A stretch of DNA of 64,000 nt from DAHUXT01 sp036273675 (GTDB lineage: Bacteria; Chloroflexota; Ktedonobacteria; Ktedonobacterales; JADMIN01): NCBI GenBank assembly GCA_036273675.1, contig DASUHD010000123.1, positions 62,001 through 126,000 on the forward strand. Direction: 5' to 3'. Position numbers and translations under genes: made by a program. A model generated the notes under the pieces. It searched no databases. It saw only the letters and a list, made by a program, of their open reading frames with translations, and was not told the origin of the DNA. Every line of letters begins with the position of its first letter. Position 1 is the stretch's first letter. Shown piece by piece: positions 62,192 to 64,000 of this stretch.

Positions 62192-62693
62192 AGATTTCCC
62201 CCTCCTCAAGAGGTTGCGGGAGAACCATTTCTTCCTCCCGGTGACATAACCTCATTCTCTCTGCAACAGGCAAAAGCGGTCATGGCCACACCGATAATAG
62301 AAACTATGTTCTAAGTACATTACCACGAAATCCATTGCACTGCAAAGCAGCGATCTGGAACTGACACCACCTGTGCAGCATGTACAAGACTAGATGGCGC
62401 GGAAGACTGGAAAAGAGGAAATCAGGGTGTCACCGCGTAGCCAGGCAGCCGCCCTGCTCGTCTCTACACTGGCGAGAGGCATATATGGCATATACAGCCA
62501 GCGTTGGGCGCGGTACAATAGGAGGGAACGTCGCCACACGCGAGCGCTCGTCGCGGTCTGCGGCTGGAGCGCACGTCATCGGTCGAGCGGCAATGGCTCA
62601 CGGGTACATCATCCCCTGTGGTCCACCTCGTATCATGCCTGGAACATGCGTAGCCCGCACAGCGTTGTGCGGCAATGAAGAGGAGCACATCAC
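62192..62693. other. Intergenic region before the E2 gene
   Basis: Divergent promoters lie here. A possible promoter for E2 is TATACA (62491-62496), 17 bases, TACAAT (62514-62519), which leaves a leader of about 170 bases. Several short frames here lack ribosome sites and resemble no protein. AGGAG at 62681-62685 serves the ATG at 62694. Confidence 0.45.
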
Positions 62694-64000
62694 ATGTCTA
62701 CCCGGATTACCATGCCCCAGCTTGGTGAGTCTGTCTCGGAGGGAACTGTTGGTCGCTGGCTCAAACAGGAAGGCGAGACCATCAAGCGCGATGAACCGCT
62801 AGTCGAGATCATCACCGACAAGGTGACGGCGGAATATCCCTCACCGGTCACGGGGCGCGTGGTCAAAATCCTGGTGAAAGAGGACGAGACCGTGAAGGTC
62901 GGCGCGGAGATCGCCGAGATTGAAGAAGCTGGCGCGGCGGCGAGCGCTTCCCCCGCCAGTACGTCTGCCTCAAGTCAAGCCCCTAGCGCAATGGGTAATG
63001 GAGGCGTTCCATCCGCTAGCGTCCCGGGCGCGAGCGCGAGCGCCAGCAATGGCATAAGCGCGACATCCGCTGCTCCCAGTGCAACCAGCGCGACAGCGAC
63101 GCTGGATCGTGTCTCGCCACTCGCCCGCCGCATGGCGCAGGAACACCAGATTGATCTCAACCAGATACAGGGTACAGGCGAGAATGGGCGCATCCGCAAA
63201 GAAGACATCATGGCGCACCTCGCGCAGCCGACCCAGCCGATGGCCACCGCTCCGGCGCCCGTCGCGACAGCAGCGCCACGACCCGCGGCGCCTGCCATGC
63301 CAGTCGCGGCGATGGAAGGCGATCAGCTCATCAATCCGTCGCCCGCGCGTCGCGTGATCGCGGAACACATGGTACGTAGCAAGCAGACATCGCCGCACGC
63401 CACCACGATCTTCGAGGTGGACATGACCAACCTGGCACGCTGGCTAGCGACAAACAAAGACACGTTCCGCCAGCGTGAAGGCTATGGCATTTCGTTCCAG
63501 ACGTTCGCGATCAAGGCCGCGGTCGAGGCGCTGCGCGAGTATCCGTACGTGAATGCCTCGTGGACCGAGGATAACAAGATTTTGCTCCGCCACAATATCA
63601 ACGTCGGCATCTCGATTGCGCTCGAAAACAACCTGATTGTGCCGGTCATCCGCAATGCCGATACGCTCAGCCTGGCGGGCATCGCGCGCGCGATGAGCGA
63701 TCTGGTCGCCCGCGCCCGCACGAATCGACTGAAGCTGGATGAGCTACAGGGTGGAACCTTCACCGTCAACAATCCCGGTGTCTTCGGCACGATGATGTCC
63801 ATGTCGATCATCAACCAGCCCAACGCCGCGATCCTGACGATGGACGCCGTCGTGAAGCGTCCCATCGTCATCGGTGACGCCATCGCCATCCGCGACATGA
63901 TGTACATGTCGATCTCGTTCGACCACCGCATCCTCGATGGGCTGACCGCCGCCCAGTTCATGGGCGCTATCAAGCGGCGACTGGAGAACCCCGGATCAGA
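62694..64000 (+). CDS. 2-oxoacid dehydrogenase E2 component, dihydrolipoyl acyltransferase (partial)
   Basis: At least 435 residues; the end lies beyond the window. Lipoyl domain with Lys43 in EIITDKVTAEYPS, a Pro/Ala/Ser-rich linker, E1/E3-binding domain (LARRMAQEHQIDLNQIQGTGENGRIRKEDI), then the catalytic domain with SFDHRILDG His. It joins the acyl group from E1 to CoA in the pyruvate or branched-chain complex; the ESVSEGTVGRWL start is common in BkdB/OdhB-like types. AGGAG is 8 bases before the ATG. E1 and E3 are not in the window. Confidence 0.93.
   Translation, partial: MSTRITMPQLGESVSEGTVGRWLKQEGETIKRDEPLVEIITDKVTAEYPSPVTGRVVKILVKEDETVKVGAEIAEIEEAGAAASASPASTSASSQAPSAMGNGGVPSASVPGASASASNGISATSAAPSATSATATLDRVSPLARRMAQEHQIDLNQIQGTGENGRIRKEDIMAHLAQPTQPMATAPAPVATAAPRPAAPAMPVAAMEGDQLINPSPARRVIAEHMVRSKQTSPHATTIFEVDMTNLARWLATNKDTFRQREGYGISFQTFAIKAAVEALREYPYVNASWTEDNKILLRHNINVGISIALENNLIVPVIRNADTLSLAGIARAMSDLVARARTNRLKLDELQGGTFTVNNPGVFGTMMSMSIINQPNAAILTMDAVVKRPIVIGDAIAIRDMMYMSISFDHRILDGLTAAQFMGAIKRRLENPGS

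Noticed and set aside
62394..62678. Short plus-strand frame of 94 codons before the E2 gene
   Set aside because: Arg/Ser-rich low-complexity product, no ribosome site, and it overlaps another equally open frame.
1..64000. CRISPR arrays, insertion sequences and integrases
   Set aside because: No regularly spaced direct repeats, transposase motifs or terminal inverted repeats were seen in a scan by eye.

Overview
The window looks like about 64 kb of chromosome from a GC-rich, soil-type heterotroph. The gene repertoire best fits a member of the Chloroflexota, perhaps Ktedonobacteria: a class III polyhydroxyalkanoate (PHA) synthase with a PhaQ-type repressor, WYL and PadR regulators, KGG/LEA stress proteins, a decaprenyl-phosphate phosphoribosyltransferase-like UbiA protein and a compact cytoplasmic sulfite-oxidase-like protein. 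This placement is inferred from gene content, not from a marker gene. There is one tRNA (Gln, CTG), no rRNA and no CRISPR array, and I found no insertion sequence or prophage.

Layout. 1-2.5 kb: end of a polysaccharide locus, with an unusual flippase fused to a hexapeptide-repeat acetyltransferase. 2.7-11.5 kb: housekeeping and salvage genes (two APH-like kinases, histidine phosphatase, M55 aminopeptidase, HAD phosphatase, tRNA-Gln, META lipoprotein, methyltransferase, metallophosphoesterase, RadC). 11.5-16.3 kb: remnant of a large regulator, a class V aminotransferase, and a WYL regulator divergent from cupin, DUF1579-like and NIPSNAP genes, with a clear palindrome between them. 16.4-20.6 kb: a PHA cluster (phaC, PhaE-like subunit, phaQ, phasin, SDR reductase, MaoC/PhaJ-like hydratase). 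A consensus promoter overlaps an inverted repeat in front of phaQ.

20.7-30.3 kb: a leftward run of catabolic genes (LLM flavoenzyme, bifunctional aminobenzoyl/salicylyl-CoA-type monooxygenase-reductase, SDR, enoyl-CoA hydratase, RidA, acyl-CoA dehydrogenase, PaaK-like CoA ligase, small unknown, amidase). It reads as an aerobic aromatic-acid pathway through CoA thioesters, whose acetyl-CoA could feed the adjacent PHA genes. 30.4-34.5 kb: a translationally coupled pair, an SNF2 helicase and a large Cys-rich protein with a degenerate Mrr-like region. This is the best candidate for an uncharacterised system. 34.9-42.3 kb: KGG stress protein, accA, accD, ftsY, zinc ribbon and lon. 42.4-47.2 kb: envelope glycan genes.

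47.2-57.1 kb: orphan ParA and partner, a frameshifted DUF6884 gene, GH15 glucoamylase, membrane proteins, a ClC channel with four CBS domains, and an acyl-CoA dehydrogenase. 57.3-60.2 kb: a two-component pair (receiver-first histidine kinase and NtrC-type regulator). The window ends with a sulfite-oxidase-like protein, a recombination-type single-strand annealing-like protein and a truncated 2-oxoacid dehydrogenase E2 gene. Gene starts were placed by ribosome-binding sites and family lengths; where two are plausible this is stated.
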